Source: Paenibacillus massiliensis subsp. panacisoli DSM 21345 (lineage in GTDB: Bacteria; Bacillota; Bacilli; Paenibacillales; Paenibacillaceae). Taken from it: a stretch of DNA of 64,000 nucleotides. The position numbers and the translations under genes were made by a program. Of the stretch, positions 34,889-44,829 are shown piece by piece; position 1 is the first letter of the stretch; every line of letters begins with the position of its first letter. The notes beneath the pieces were generated by a model. The model saw only the letters and a list, made by a program, of their open reading frames with translations. It was not told where the DNA came from and ran no database searches. The stretch spans positions 1-64,000 of the forward strand of contig NZ_AUFO01000029.1 of NCBI RefSeq assembly GCF_000426545.1. Direction: 5' to 3'.

Positions 34889-35311
34889 TTAAGCTTTTTT
34901 AGCTTTTGGACGCTTCGCACCATATTTGGAACGAGCTTGCATACGGTTGTTAACACCTGCAGTATCCAATGCACCGCGAACGATGTGGTAACGTACCCCT
35001 GGAAGGTCTTTTACCCGACCTCCACGAATCAGCACGACACTGTGCTCTTGCAGGTTATGTCCGATACCAGGAATGTAAGCAGTCACCTCTACACGGTTCG
35101 TCAAGCGAACACGAGCATATTTACGAAGTGCGGAGTTCGGTTTTTTCGGAGTCATTGTACCTACACGAGTGCAGACACCACGCTTTTGTGGAGCACTGAT
35201 TTCAGTAGCCTCACGTTTCAGAGCGTTGAATCCTCTTTGCAGAGCTGGTGATTTGGATTTGTAAATTTTAGCTTTACGGCCTTTACGCACCAATTGATTG
35301 ATAGTTGGCAT
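34889..35311 (-). CDS. rpsL: 30S ribosomal protein S12
   Basis: A 140-residue S12 at the decoding centre. The loops linked to streptomycin resistance are wild type (TPKKPNSALRK and RGGRVKDLPGVRYH), so a resistance allele is not expected. MPTINQLVRKG is used as the start; an in-frame GTG four codons upstream is part of the GGAGGTG ribosome-binding site. It follows ybxF. Confidence 0.98.
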   Translation of the reverse strand: MPTINQLVRKGRKAKIYKSKSPALQRGFNALKREATEISAPQKRGVCTRVGTMTPKKPNSALRKYARVRLTNRVEVTAYIPGIGHNLQEHSVVLIRGGRVKDLPGVRYHIVRGALDTAGVNNRMQARSKYGAKRPKAKKA

Positions 35312-35458
35312 GTTAATTGCCACCTCCTTCCTCGATTTTTAAAATGATCTTTTGCAAACTCACTTTTAAGTCCACAGACCCAGGCGGTTCATAAAAGAAC
35401 AAATGAAAAGTTCTTGCCTTTGATGCTTACAGAAGCACTGACAAAAACATTCCTTACG

Positions 35459-35713
35459 TTATTGTTTTACGATAGCAGCCATCGCTGCTCCCACTTCAAT
35501 TCCGCAAGCTTTACCAAGCTCTTGCATGGTAGCTACAAGCGTAACCTTCACTTCTTGTCTGTTACACAGTTCAAGCAAGCGTGAAGCGAGGCGTGGATCT
35601 GCGTCCTGCGCCAGATATACCTCTGAGGCTAAACCCAATTCGACAGTCTTAAGTGTCTGCTTGGTACCGATCTTGACATGAGCATCTTGCAGTGCATATT
35701 CATTGTTAGACAT
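35459..35713 (-). CDS. ybxF: L7Ae-family K-turn-binding protein (YbxF-like)
   Basis: An 84-residue small L7Ae-type protein. It has the K-turn recognition region TKQTLKTVELGLASEVYLAQDA and the C-terminal LGKACGIEVGAAMAAIV. In B. subtilis YbxF binds K-turn RNAs in vitro and sits between rpoC and rpsL as here. Its cellular target is not settled. GGAGG precedes the ATG by about 8 nt. It is first behind the strong str promoter. Confidence 0.93.
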   Translation of the reverse strand: MSNNEYALQDAHVKIGTKQTLKTVELGLASEVYLAQDADPRLASRLLELCNRQEVKVTLVATMQELGKACGIEVGAAMAAIVKQ

Positions 35714-35769
35714 TTCGCATTCCTCCGAAAAGACCTGAATATCTCAGCTGCAACTCACGCACCTTTGCT

Positions 35770-35798
35770 ATATTAGCATTCCTAATAGACAATGTCAA
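35770..35798 (-). promoter_or_regulatory. promoter of ybxF-rpsL-rpsG-fusA-tuf
   Basis: Minus-strand -35 TTGACA (35793-35798), 17 bp, -10 TAATAT (35770-35775). The consensus -35 and optimal spacing fit a high-level sigma-A promoter. Confidence 0.88.
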
Positions 35799-35816
35799 GA
35801 CATATATCTATTTCAC

Positions 35817-35898
35817 AAAAAAACTCCGAAAATACTGCTACATCGCAATTCATGACCAGTTATGGCCGTACATCGAGGCAGTATTTTCGGGAATTTTT
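35817..35898 (-). terminator. terminator after rpoC
   Basis: On the minus strand CCGAAAATACTGC and GCAGTATTTTCGG form a 13-bp perfect stem with a 39-nt loop, flanked by A- and T-tracts. It lies about 65 nt past the rpoC stop. Confidence 0.88.
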
Positions 35899-35960
35899 TA
35901 ATGCGGAGCGCGTCTACATCAGACAGCGCTCCTGAATATTTATGGGTACGTTACAGCAGC

Positions 35961-38900
35961 TTATTCAACGCTAGCTGTCTCCAGCTCTTCAGCAGACAAT
36001 TCACCATTGTCAGCCTCGGCAAATCTTACACTCCGGTAACGGTTCATTCCCGTACCCGCTGGAATCAGCTTACCGATGATAACATTTTCTTTCAGACCAA
36101 GCAATTGGTCTACCTTGCCCTTGATTGCAGCATCGGTAAGTACGCGTGTCGTCTCCTGGAAGGAAGCCGCAGACAAGAAGGAGTCTGTCTCCAGGGAAGC
36201 TTTCGTAATACCGAGCAGGACTGGCTTGGCAACAGCCGGCTCATTACCACCAAGAATGGCAATCTTATTGGCTTGCTCATATTCATGAACATCCACGAAG
36301 GAGCCTGGCAGCAATGTCGTGTCACCAGCGTCAATGATACGGATTTTACGCAGCATTTGACGAATCATAACTTCAACGTGCTTGTCGTTGATCTCAACAC
36401 CCTGGTTACGGTATACACGTTGAACCTCTTGCAGGATGTAGTTCTGCACACCGCGAACGCCTTTAATGCGCAGCATTTCCTTCGGATCGATAGAACCGTC
36501 GGTCAGCTCATCCCCTGCTTCAATGGTCATGCCTTCGCTTACGCGCAGACGAGACCCATAGGTAACAGAGTATGTCTTAGTCTCTGCTTCACCCTCAACT
36601 TCAATCTCACGACGATCTTTGCCTTCGCGGATTTCCTTGACGACGCCGTCAATTTCACTGATCGTAGCTTGACCTTTAGGGTTACGTGCTTCGAACAGCT
36701 CCTGAATACGAGGCAAACCTTGTGTGATATCGTCTCCAGCTACGCCCCCTGTATGGAACGTACGCATCGTGAGCTGTGTTCCTGGCTCACCGATGGATTG
36801 AGCTGCGATGATACCAACCGCTTCACCGATCTCCACGTGCTTGCCAGTCGCAAGGTTGCGACCATAGCACTTCTTGCAGACACCATGCTTCGCACGGCAG
36901 CTGAGTACGGAGCGAATCTGCAGCTTAGCTACACCAGCTTTGACAATGGCTTCGGCTTTGTCAGAATCGATCAACTCGTTACGGCGAGCCAATACTTCAC
37001 CCGTTTCTGGATGACGAACGGTCTCGAAGCAGTAACGACCTTCAATACGGTCATACAGGTCCTCGATAACCTCTTTACCGTCTTGGATACGGCTTACTGT
37101 GAAGCCTTTATCCGTGCCGCAATCCTCATCGCGAACGATAACGTCCTGAGCTACGTCTACCAGACGGCGAGTCAGGTAACCCGAATCCGCTGTACGCAGC
37201 GCCGTATCCGCCAGACCTTTACGTGCACCGTGCGTGGAGATGAAGTACTCGAGAACCGTAAGACCTTCACGGAAGTTCGATTTAATTGGGAGCTCGATGA
37301 TACGACCTGATGGATTCGCCATCAGACCACGCATACCGCCCAGCTGGGTAATCTGCGATTTGTTACCACGCGCTTTGGAATCCACCATCATCATAATAGA
37401 ATTATAACGATCCATGGACTTCATCAGCACTTCGGTAATATCATCTTTTGCTTTGGACCAGATATCAATGATTCTATCGTAACGCTCTTCATTCGTAATC
37501 AGACCACGACGGTACTGGTTCGTAACGATTTGCGCTTTATCATCGGATGCCTTCAGGATCTCCTGCTTCTCATGCGGTACGACTACGTCTGCTACGGCTA
37601 CGGTTACACCCGCACGAGTAGAGTACGTGAAGCCAAGCTGCTTGATCTTATCCAAGATCACTGCAGTCAGAGTCGTATGGTAGATCTCGAAGCAACGGGC
37701 GATAATGTTACCCAGATAATCCTTACCAACACCACCAGCTTGAGGCGCATTCTGAATAGCTTCATTCAAATTAACACCCTTCTCGTATACGAAGAACTCC
37801 TCAGCTGTACCTTGCAACAGGTTCGCACGGGTAGCGTCGTTAATATACGGGAAGCTTGGCGGGAAGATTTCATTGAAAATGATTTTACCGATCGTTGTGA
37901 TCAGCAAAGCACCTTGTTGTTTTTCAGTAAAGCTCGTTTTGCCCAAAGACTTAACCGGGATGGCTACACGCGCATGCAGACCGGCGATACCGCGTTGGTA
38001 TGCGGATACCGCTTCATGAACGTCACGCAGCACCATGTTGCTGCCAATTTCTTCTTTGTTGTCCATTGTCAGATAGTAAGAGCCCAAGACCATATCCTGA
38101 GACGGAGTAACAACAGGCTTGCCGTCCTTAGGGTTCAGGATATTACCGGAAGCGAGCATCAGAAGCCGTGCTTCAGCTTGTGCTTCAGCGGACAATGGTA
38201 CGTGAACCGCCATTTGGTCACCATCGAAGTCAGCGTTGTAGGCTGTACATACGAGTGGATGCAGACGAATCGCACGTCCTTCTACCAGGATTGGCTCGAA
38301 TGCCTGAATACCAAGACGGTGAAGCGTAGGGGCACGGTTCAACAGAACCGGGTGCTCCTTGATAACTTCTTCAAGAACATCCCATACTTCAGCGCTCACG
38401 CGTTCAACCTTGCGCTTCGCACTCTTGATATTATGAGCCAAACCTTTATTAACAAGCTCCTTCATAACAAATGGCTTGAACAGCTCCAGAGCCATTTCTT
38501 TCGGGAGACCACATTGATACATTTTCAGGTAAGGACCTACTACGATAACGGAACGACCGGAATAGTCAACCCGTTTACCGAGAAGGTTCTGCCGGAAACG
38601 ACCTTGCTTACCCTTCAGCATATGGCTGAGGGATTTCAGTGGACGGTTACCTGGTCCAGTAACAGGACGGCCACGGCGACCGTTGTCGATCAGCGCATCG
38701 ACAGCTTCCTGCAGCATCCGTTTTTCGTTCTGTACGATGATGTCTGGAGCACCGAGATCCAACAGTCTTTTCAGACGATTGTTACGGTTGATCACGCGGC
38801 GATAAAGATCATTCAGGTCAGAGGTCGCAAAACGCCCACCATCGAGCTGTACCATTGGGCGCAATTCTGGAGGAATTACCGGAAGAACATCCATAATCAT

Positions 38901-39575
38901 CCAGTCCGGTTGGTTACCAGAGTTGCGGAATGCCTCAATAACCTCAAGACGCTTGATAGCACGGTTACGACGTTGTCCCTGAGCTGTACGCAGCTCTTCC
39001 TTCAGGAACTCCAGTTCTTTCTCGATGTCCAGATCTTGGAGGAGCTTCTTAACAGCCTCTGCTCCCATACCAGCCTGGAATCCATAGCCGTATTTCTCAC
39101 GATAGCTGCGGTATTCCTTCTCGGAGAGCAGTTGCTTCTTTTCCAATGGTGTATCACCTGGATCAGTGACTACGTAGGAAGCGAAGTAGATGATCTCTTC
39201 CAGGGATCTTGGAGACATATCGAGCGCAAGGCCCATACGGCTTGGAATCCCTTTGAAATACCAGATATGCGAAACTGGAGCAGCCAGCTCAATGTGGCCC
39301 ATCCGTTCACGGCGAACCTTGGCGCGGGTTACTTCGACACCACAACGGTCACATACAACGCCTTTATAACGGACACGTTTGTATTTACCACAGTGACATT
39401 CCCAGTCCTTCGTCGGTCCGAAAATCTTTTCGCAAAACAGTCCTTCTTTTTCCGGTTTCAACGTACGGTAGTTAATTGTCTCCGGTTTTTTGACTTCTCC
39501 GCGGGACCAAGAGCGAATTTTTTCCGGGGAAGCAAGCCCGATCTTCATATATTCGAAATTGTTGACGTCCAACAA
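35961..39575 (-). CDS. rpoC: RNA polymerase beta' subunit
   Basis: A 1204-residue beta'. The N-terminal zinc site has C60, C62, C75 and C78. The catalytic magnesium loop is NADFDGD (447-453). A second zinc site lies around CRAKHGVCKKCYG, and the trigger-loop region around GEPGTQLTMRTFHTGG is present. The start codon is TTG, 8 nt after GGAGG, as in B. subtilis. It follows rpoB by 120 nt, a gap that contains an intercistronic hairpin. Confidence 0.99.
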   Translation of the reverse strand: MLDVNNFEYMKIGLASPEKIRSWSRGEVKKPETINYRTLKPEKEGLFCEKIFGPTKDWECHCGKYKRVRYKGVVCDRCGVEVTRAKVRRERMGHIELAAPVSHIWYFKGIPSRMGLALDMSPRSLEEIIYFASYVVTDPGDTPLEKKQLLSEKEYRSYREKYGYGFQAGMGAEAVKKLLQDLDIEKELEFLKEELRTAQGQRRNRAIKRLEVIEAFRNSGNQPDWMIMDVLPVIPPELRPMVQLDGGRFATSDLNDLYRRVINRNNRLKRLLDLGAPDIIVQNEKRMLQEAVDALIDNGRRGRPVTGPGNRPLKSLSHMLKGKQGRFRQNLLGKRVDYSGRSVIVVGPYLKMYQCGLPKEMALELFKPFVMKELVNKGLAHNIKSAKRKVERVSAEVWDVLEEVIKEHPVLLNRAPTLHRLGIQAFEPILVEGRAIRLHPLVCTAYNADFDGDQMAVHVPLSAEAQAEARLLMLASGNILNPKDGKPVVTPSQDMVLGSYYLTMDNKEEIGSNMVLRDVHEAVSAYQRGIAGLHARVAIPVKSLGKTSFTEKQQGALLITTIGKIIFNEIFPPSFPYINDATRANLLQGTAEEFFVYEKGVNLNEAIQNAPQAGGVGKDYLGNIIARCFEIYHTTLTAVILDKIKQLGFTYSTRAGVTVAVADVVVPHEKQEILKASDDKAQIVTNQYRRGLITNEERYDRIIDIWSKAKDDITEVLMKSMDRYNSIMMMVDSKARGNKSQITQLGGMRGLMANPSGRIIELPIKSNFREGLTVLEYFISTHGARKGLADTALRTADSGYLTRRLVDVAQDVIVRDEDCGTDKGFTVSRIQDGKEVIEDLYDRIEGRYCFETVRHPETGEVLARRNELIDSDKAEAIVKAGVAKLQIRSVLSCRAKHGVCKKCYGRNLATGKHVEIGEAVGIIAAQSIGEPGTQLTMRTFHTGGVAGDDITQGLPRIQELFEARNPKGQATISEIDGVVKEIREGKDRREIEVEGEAETKTYSVTYGSRLRVSEGMTIEAGDELTDGSIDPKEMLRIKGVRGVQNYILQEVQRVYRNQGVEINDKHVEVMIRQMLRKIRIIDAGDTTLLPGSFVDVHEYEQANKIAILGGNEPAVAKPVLLGITKASLETDSFLSAASFQETTRVLTDAAIKGKVDQLLGLKENVIIGKLIPAGTGMNRYRSVRFAEADNGELSAEELETASVE

Positions 39576-39617
39576 GGAGCAACCCTCCTTAACCCAATCC
39601 TATGTTCTAGGTTCCAC

Positions 39618-39639
39618 ACCGGAGAGGATTCTCTCCGGT
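39618..39639 (-). other. intercistronic hairpin between rpoB and rpoC
   Basis: ACCGGAGAG, 4-nt loop, CTCTCCGGT is a perfect 9-bp inverted repeat about 57 nt after the rpoB stop. There is no U-tract, so a processing site or mild attenuator is more likely than a terminator. Confidence 0.65.
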
Positions 39640-39695
39640 ACGGGAGCCTGCAGAATACCATTGCTGTAGACGAATATCAGCGGCCTTGCCGAAGC

Positions 39696-42600
39696 TTATT
39701 CAGCTCCGACTTCAGCACCTTCCAAGTTAAGGCTCAGCTTGTCGCCTGTGTTATCGTCCTCGTCGTCGATTTCTTTCATTTCAATTTCCTGCTCGTCTTC
39801 AGAGAGAATCTTGACGTCCATACCCAAGCTTTGCAGCTCCTTGATCAATACCTTGAAGGATTCAGGCACGCCTGGTTCTGGAACATTCTCGCCCTTCACG
39901 ATGGATTCGTACGTTTTCACACGGCCGACCACATCGTCAGATTTGACGGTAAGGATCTCTTGAAGTGTATAGGCAGCACCATAAGCCTCAAGTGCCCATA
40001 CTTCCATCTCACCGAAACGCTGTCCACCGAACTGAGCTTTACCACCCAGCGGCTGTTGCGTAACGAGAGAGTATGGTCCTGTGGAACGGGCATGGATTTT
40101 ATCATCAACCATGTGCGCCAGTTTGATCATGTGCATGACGCCTACAGTAACTTCACGCTCAAAACGGTCGCCTGTACGTCCATCGTACAGTACGGTCTTA
40201 CCATTACGCTGCATACCTGCTTCTTCCATGGTGTCGAATACATCATACTCGTTCGCTCCGTCGAAGACCGGAGTAGCAACGTGAATACCCAGACGCATTG
40301 CGGCCATACCCAAGTGAACCTCGAGTACCTGACCAATGTTCATCCGTGATGGTACCCCCAGCGGGTTCAGTACGACCTGAACCGGAGTACCGTCCGGCAG
40401 GAACGGCATATCCTCTTCTGGCAGAATACGGGCAACGACACCCTTGTTACCGTGACGTCCGGCCATCTTATCGCCTTCGGAGATTTTACGTTTTTGGGCA
40501 ATGTATACGCGAACCAGTTGATTCACACCTGGTGGCAGTTCATCACCGTTCTCACGAGTGAACACCTTAACGTCCACAACGATACCGTCAGTACCGTGTG
40601 GTACACGCAGGGAGGTATCACGCACCTCGCGCGCTTTCTCACCGAAGATCGCATGCAAGAGACGCTCTTCCGCCGTCAGCTCCGTTACCCCCTTAGGTGT
40701 AACTTTACCTACGAGAATATCGCCTGCGCCAATCTCGGCACCAATCCGGATAATACCACGCTCATCCAGATTGCGGAGCGCTTCTTCGCCCACGTTCGGG
40801 ATATCACGAGTAATTTCTTCAGGGCCGAGCTTCGTGTCACGTGCTTCGGATTCGTATTCCTCAATATGAATGGAGGTGTATACATCTTCTTTCACAAGCT
40901 TCTCACTCAGCAGGATCGCATCCTCGTAGTTGTAACCTTCCCAAGTCATGAATGCTACGACTACGTTACGTCCCAGTGCCAATTCGCCCATCTCTGTGGA
41001 TGGTCCATCTGCAAGAATGTCGCCCTTCTTGACGGCATCCCCACGTTTCACAATTGGACGCTGATTGATGCATGTTCCTTGGTTCGAACGCATAAATTTG
41101 TGTAATTTATATTTAACAATGTCGCCTTTGACTTCTTGACCGTCCACTAATTCAACCCGGCGCAGCCAGATCTCATTCGCAGAGGAACGCTCAATAATTC
41201 CGTCATATTTGGACACAATACACACACCAGAGTCTTTCGCAGCCTTATGCTCCATTCCTGTACCTACCAGCGGAGCCTTCGGAATCAGAAGCGGAACAGC
41301 CTGACGTTGCATATTAGATCCCATGAGCGCACGGTTGGAGTCATCGTTCTCAAGGAACGGAATGAGCGCCGTCGCTACGGATACAACCTGCTTCGGTGAT
41401 ACGTCCATGTAGTCAACACGGCTACTTTGCATCGGAATGATGTTGTCGGATTGCTTGTTGTAACGCACAATTACGACTTCATCCTTGAAGGTATTCTCTT
41501 CTGTCAGCTCCGCATTCGCCTGTGCCACGACATAGTTATCCTCTTCGTCAGCCGTCAGATAATCAATCTGCGTAGTAACTTGGCTGTTCTTAGGATCAAC
41601 CCAACGATAAGGTGCCTCAATGAAGCCATACTCATTGATCCGCGCAAAGGTGGACAAGGAGTTGATCAGACCGATGTTCGGTCCTTCCGGTGTCTCGATT
41701 GGACACATACGACCGTAGTGACTCGGGTGAACGTCCCGTACTTCCATGCCCGCACGCTCACGTGTCAGACCACCTGGTCCCAGTGCTGATAGACGACGCT
41801 TATGCGTCAGTTCAGCCAGTGGGTTGGTCTGATCCATGAACTGAGACAATTGGGAGCTTCCGAAGAACTCTTTAATGGATGCGATAACGGGACGTATGTT
41901 GATCAGGGCCTGTGGTGTAATCACATTTGCATCCTGAATCGACATTCTCTCACGAACTACACGCTCCATACGGGATAGACCGATACGGAACTGATTCTGC
42001 AGCAACTCACCTACAGAACGCAGACGACGGTTGCCCAGGTGGTCAATGTCATCGGTGCTACCGATTCCGTGAAGCAAGTTGATGAAATAGCTAATCGACG
42101 AAATGATGTCCGCAGGTGTTACGTTCTTCACGGATTTATCAATATTGCCGTTAGCGATCAACTTGATTACCTTACCATCCTCGATCGGCGAGAACACGTC
42201 AATCGTCTGGAGAGGAATATCATTGCTGTCCAGTACACCGCTCGCTACATGATAAGTGCGGTGGCCAACAGTGTTCTCCAGGTGTGGCATGATCTCATCC
42301 AGCAGACGACGATCCACCATTTGACCCGCCTCGGCAATGATTTCACCTGTAGTGGTATCTACCAGTGACTCCGCCAGACGTTGGTTGAATAGACGGTTCT
42401 TGATGTGCAGCTTTTTGTTGATTTTGTAACGACCTACATTAGCCAGGTCATAACGTTTTGGATCAAAGAAACGCGCTACGAGCAAGCTCTTGGCGTTATC
42501 CAGCGTAGGCGGCTCACCCGGACGAAGACGCTCGTAAATCTCAATGAGGGCCTTTTCCGTAGAATCGGTGTTATCCTTGTCCAGTGTGTTGCGAATATAT

Positions 42601-43241
42601 TCGTCATTGCCAAGCAAATCCAGAATCTCGGCATCGGTGCCGAACCCCAGAGCACGCAGCAGAACAGTAACCGGAATCTTACGGGTACGGTCAATGCGGA
42701 CATAGATAATATCCTTCGCGTCCATTTCCAGCTCAAGCCAGGCTCCGCGGTTAGGAATTACTGTTGCCGTATAGGCCTGTTTACCGTTTTTATCTACTTT
42801 AGTACTGAAATAGACGCTGGGAGAGCGAACCAACTGGCTGACGATAACCCGTTCCGCACCGTTAATAATAAACGTACCGGTCTCGGTCATCAGCGGGAAG
42901 TCTCCCATAAATACTTCCTGCTCTTTAACTTCTCCGGTTTCTTTATTAATAAGCCGGACCTTTACACGCAGAGGCGCTGCATACGTGACGTCGCGTTCCT
43001 TCGCATCGTCAACTGTATATTTAGGCTCCCCGAGGCTGTAATCGATGAATTCCAGCACCAGATTTCCCGTAAAATCCTGAATTGGCGAGATATCCTGGAA
43101 CATTTCACGCAATCCTTCTTCAAGGAACCAGTCATACGATTTCTGCTGGATCTCAATCAGATTGGGAACTTCGAGTACCTCGTTAATTCGTGCATAACTG
43201 CGCCGAGTGCGTCGACCATATTGAACAAGATGTCCTGCCAA
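39696..43241 (-). CDS. rpoB: RNA polymerase beta subunit
   Basis: A 1181-residue beta. The rifampicin region GSSQLSQFMDQTNPLAELTHKRRLSALGPGG is summarised by its wild-type D in FMDQTN, H in THKRR and S in RLSALG, so the allele is predicted rifampicin sensitive. The start is taken as TTG at 43241 (LAGHLVQYGRR), with AGGGGTGA upstream. The ATG 18 nt earlier lacks a ribosome-binding site, and B. subtilis also uses TTG here. It has its own promoter and a leader of about 310 nt. Confidence 0.98.
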   Translation of the reverse strand: MAGHLVQYGRRTRRSYARINEVLEVPNLIEIQQKSYDWFLEEGLREMFQDISPIQDFTGNLVLEFIDYSLGEPKYTVDDAKERDVTYAAPLRVKVRLINKETGEVKEQEVFMGDFPLMTETGTFIINGAERVIVSQLVRSPSVYFSTKVDKNGKQAYTATVIPNRGAWLELEMDAKDIIYVRIDRTRKIPVTVLLRALGFGTDAEILDLLGNDEYIRNTLDKDNTDSTEKALIEIYERLRPGEPPTLDNAKSLLVARFFDPKRYDLANVGRYKINKKLHIKNRLFNQRLAESLVDTTTGEIIAEAGQMVDRRLLDEIMPHLENTVGHRTYHVASGVLDSNDIPLQTIDVFSPIEDGKVIKLIANGNIDKSVKNVTPADIISSISYFINLLHGIGSTDDIDHLGNRRLRSVGELLQNQFRIGLSRMERVVRERMSIQDANVITPQALINIRPVIASIKEFFGSSQLSQFMDQTNPLAELTHKRRLSALGPGGLTRERAGMEVRDVHPSHYGRMCPIETPEGPNIGLINSLSTFARINEYGFIEAPYRWVDPKNSQVTTQIDYLTADEEDNYVVAQANAELTEENTFKDEVVIVRYNKQSDNIIPMQSSRVDYMDVSPKQVVSVATALIPFLENDDSNRALMGSNMQRQAVPLLIPKAPLVGTGMEHKAAKDSGVCIVSKYDGIIERSSANEIWLRRVELVDGQEVKGDIVKYKLHKFMRSNQGTCINQRPIVKRGDAVKKGDILADGPSTEMGELALGRNVVVAFMTWEGYNYEDAILLSEKLVKEDVYTSIHIEEYESEARDTKLGPEEITRDIPNVGEEALRNLDERGIIRIGAEIGAGDILVGKVTPKGVTELTAEERLLHAIFGEKAREVRDTSLRVPHGTDGIVVDVKVFTRENGDELPPGVNQLVRVYIAQKRKISEGDKMAGRHGNKGVVARILPEEDMPFLPDGTPVQVVLNPLGVPSRMNIGQVLEVHLGMAAMRLGIHVATPVFDGANEYDVFDTMEEAGMQRNGKTVLYDGRTGDRFEREVTVGVMHMIKLAHMVDDKIHARSTGPYSLVTQQPLGGKAQFGGQRFGEMEVWALEAYGAAYTLQEILTVKSDDVVGRVKTYESIVKGENVPEPGVPESFKVLIKELQSLGMDVKILSEDEQEIEMKEIDDEDDNTGDKLSLNLEGAEVGAE

Positions 43242-43352
43242 CTTTAACTCACCCCTCATGTCTACTCACTTAAAAATTTCATTGCGAACCTCTGTTTGGA
43301 GCCGTATAATGAACTCATACAGAAGAGCATGTAACACACATACCACACAAAT

Positions 43353-43400
43353 AAAGAAAAGCCCTTACTCGAATTCATTCGAAAAAAGAGCGACTCATCT
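43353..43400 (-). promoter_or_regulatory. attenuator-like hairpin in the rpoB leader
   Basis: The minus-strand RNA can pair GCUC(UU) with (AA)GGGC, with an inner CGAA/UUCG stem, and is followed by UUUUCUUU. It lies about 120 nt before the rpoB start, so it could be a leaky terminator. Pairing is weak and A/U-rich. Confidence 0.4.
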
Positions 43401-43561
43401 GTGAGGTCTTCCTGCCGGAACCACATTATTACTTGTAGATTTACCCAAAATGGTTATATTATACGTAGAGAAGGACTTATCCATGCCTAATTCTCGTATA
43501 AAATAGTTGACATTTCAGCAAACTAAAGCCATAAAGGGCATCCTAATACTGACATTATACA

Positions 43562-43590
43562 ATAATATCATAGGCTATGACCTAAGTCAA
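43562..43590 (-). promoter_or_regulatory. promoter of rpoB-rpoC
   Basis: Minus-strand -35 TTGACT (43585-43590), 17 bp, -10 TATTAT (43562-43567), between ybxB and rpoB. Confidence 0.8.
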
Positions 43591-43614
43591 TGGTCTTATT
43601 CGAATTTTCTGTAA

Positions 43615-44211
43615 TTATTTACTTGCCTTAAATATCCGATAGCCTTTGTCCTTGGTGACTTCCTCGACCTGTGAAAATAACTCCTCCAGCTTGGCTCGTG
43701 CCGATGGCGCACCTTGCTTCTTCTGAATGACTACCCACAGTGTCCCGCCTTCCTTCACATGAACCGCAGCCTGCTCAAAGATCGAATGCACCGTTTGCTT
43801 ACCGGCCCGTATAGGCGGATTGGTCAGAATCACATCGAATTGCCGTCCCTGCACAGCCTCTAGCCGATCACTCTGCATCACAGTCACATTCTTAATCCCG
43901 TTGTTGCTTGCATTTTCTTTGCTCAGCTGAACTGCCCGCTCGTTAATGTCCAACATCGTTACATGGCCCGAAGGATTCAGGCGTGCTGCCACAAGACCTA
44001 TCGGTCCATATCCGCAGCCCACATCCAAAATGTTCGCACCCGCCGGCAGCTCCATGGCCTCAATCAACACTCGACTGCCATAGTCCACTCCATCCCTAGA
44101 AAATACCCCGGCATCACTAATAAAGCGAAGAGAATGTCCGCGCAGCTCCGTCTCCAGCACACGCCGATCATGTCCCACACTCGGGCTATTGGAATAATAA
44201 TGCTCAGACAT
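43615..44211 (-). CDS. ybxB: class I SAM-dependent methyltransferase (YbxB, RsmC-like)
   Basis: A 198-residue Rossmann-fold methyltransferase of the RsmC/YbxB type. Motif I is ILDVGCGYGPIGL (SAM binding) and motif IV is LTNPPI, the NPPI/NPPY signature of base N-methylation, so an rRNA guanine substrate is likely but unproven. AAAGGTGGG precedes two close ATGs; the second is used. The upstream 28 codons of open frame lack a start signal. It lies between rplL and rpoB as in B. subtilis. Confidence 0.88.
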   Translation of the reverse strand: MSEHYYSNSPSVGHDRRVLETELRGHSLRFISDAGVFSRDGVDYGSRVLIEAMELPAGANILDVGCGYGPIGLVAARLNPSGHVTMLDINERAVQLSKENASNNGIKNVTVMQSDRLEAVQGRQFDVILTNPPIRAGKQTVHSIFEQAAVHVKEGGTLWVVIQKKQGAPSARAKLEELFSQVEEVTKDKGYRIFKASK

Positions 44212-44336
44212 CATCTGCCCACCTTTGGTTTTGTTATGATCGCGGTCCGTCTCCTGAGAGTACGATGATAGAGGGTTTCTTAACATCCTATCCATCTCCA
44301 GGCTTTTTCAGACATCTATACTGAACAAACTACAGC

Positions 44337-44372
44337 AATAAACCCCTTGAAGAATACTCCAAGGGGTTTATT
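44337..44372 (-). terminator. hairpin terminator after rplJ-rplL
   Basis: AATAAACCCCTTG, 10-nt loop, CAAGGGGTTTATT is a 13-bp perfect stem about 20 nt past the rplL stop. It is followed by GCTG rather than a T-tract, so termination may be partial and allow read-through to ybxB. Confidence 0.7.
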
Positions 44373-44392
44373 ACTAACCTCATTGCAAAATA

Positions 44393-44758
44393 CTATTTCA
44401 GCTCGATAGTAGCGCCTGCTTCTTCCAGCTTAGCTTTGATGGACTCAGCTTCTTCTTTGCCCACTTTTTCTTTAACTGGCTTTGGAGCGTTGTCAACAAG
44501 CTCTTTAGCTTCTTTCAGGCCGAGACCTGTAACTTCACGAACTGCTTTGATAACGTTGATTTTGGATGCGCCTGGGTTAGCCAGAACTACATCAAACTCG
44601 GATTGCTCAGCTTCAGCAGCGCCACCAACAGCTCCGCCTACTACTGCTACTGGAGCAGCAGCTGTTACGCCGAATTCTTCTTCGATTGCTTTAACAAGAT
44701 CGTTCAGTTCCAGTACAGTCATACCTTTAATTGCTTCCAAGATTTGCTCTTTACTCAT
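44393..44758 (-). CDS. rplL: 50S ribosomal protein L7/L12
   Basis: A 121-residue stalk protein that recruits translational GTPases. It has an N-terminal dimerisation domain (about 1-35), an Ala/Gly/Val-rich hinge (AAAPVAVVGGAVGGAAEAE) and a C-terminal factor-binding domain with KINVIKAVREVTGLGLKEAK. GGAGG precedes the ATG by 7 nt. It follows rplJ after 71 nt. Confidence 0.99.
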   Translation of the reverse strand: MSKEQILEAIKGMTVLELNDLVKAIEEEFGVTAAAPVAVVGGAVGGAAEAEQSEFDVVLANPGASKINVIKAVREVTGLGLKEAKELVDNAPKPVKEKVGKEEAESIKAKLEEAGATIELK

Positions 44759-44829
44759 GGTTGAACCTCCGTTTATATAATAGTTTTTTTGTTTATACCA
44801 TTACTGCAGTCGCAGAACCGAATATTCGA

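Noticed and set aside
37530..40349. 939-codon plus-strand open frame across rpoC and rpoB
   Set aside because: Antisense to two intact polymerase genes and spanning their junction; composition is typical of a shadow frame.
40000..43241. Possible rifampicin-resistance allele in rpoB
   Set aside because: The residues commonly mutated (in FMDQTN, THKRR and RLSALG) are all wild type.
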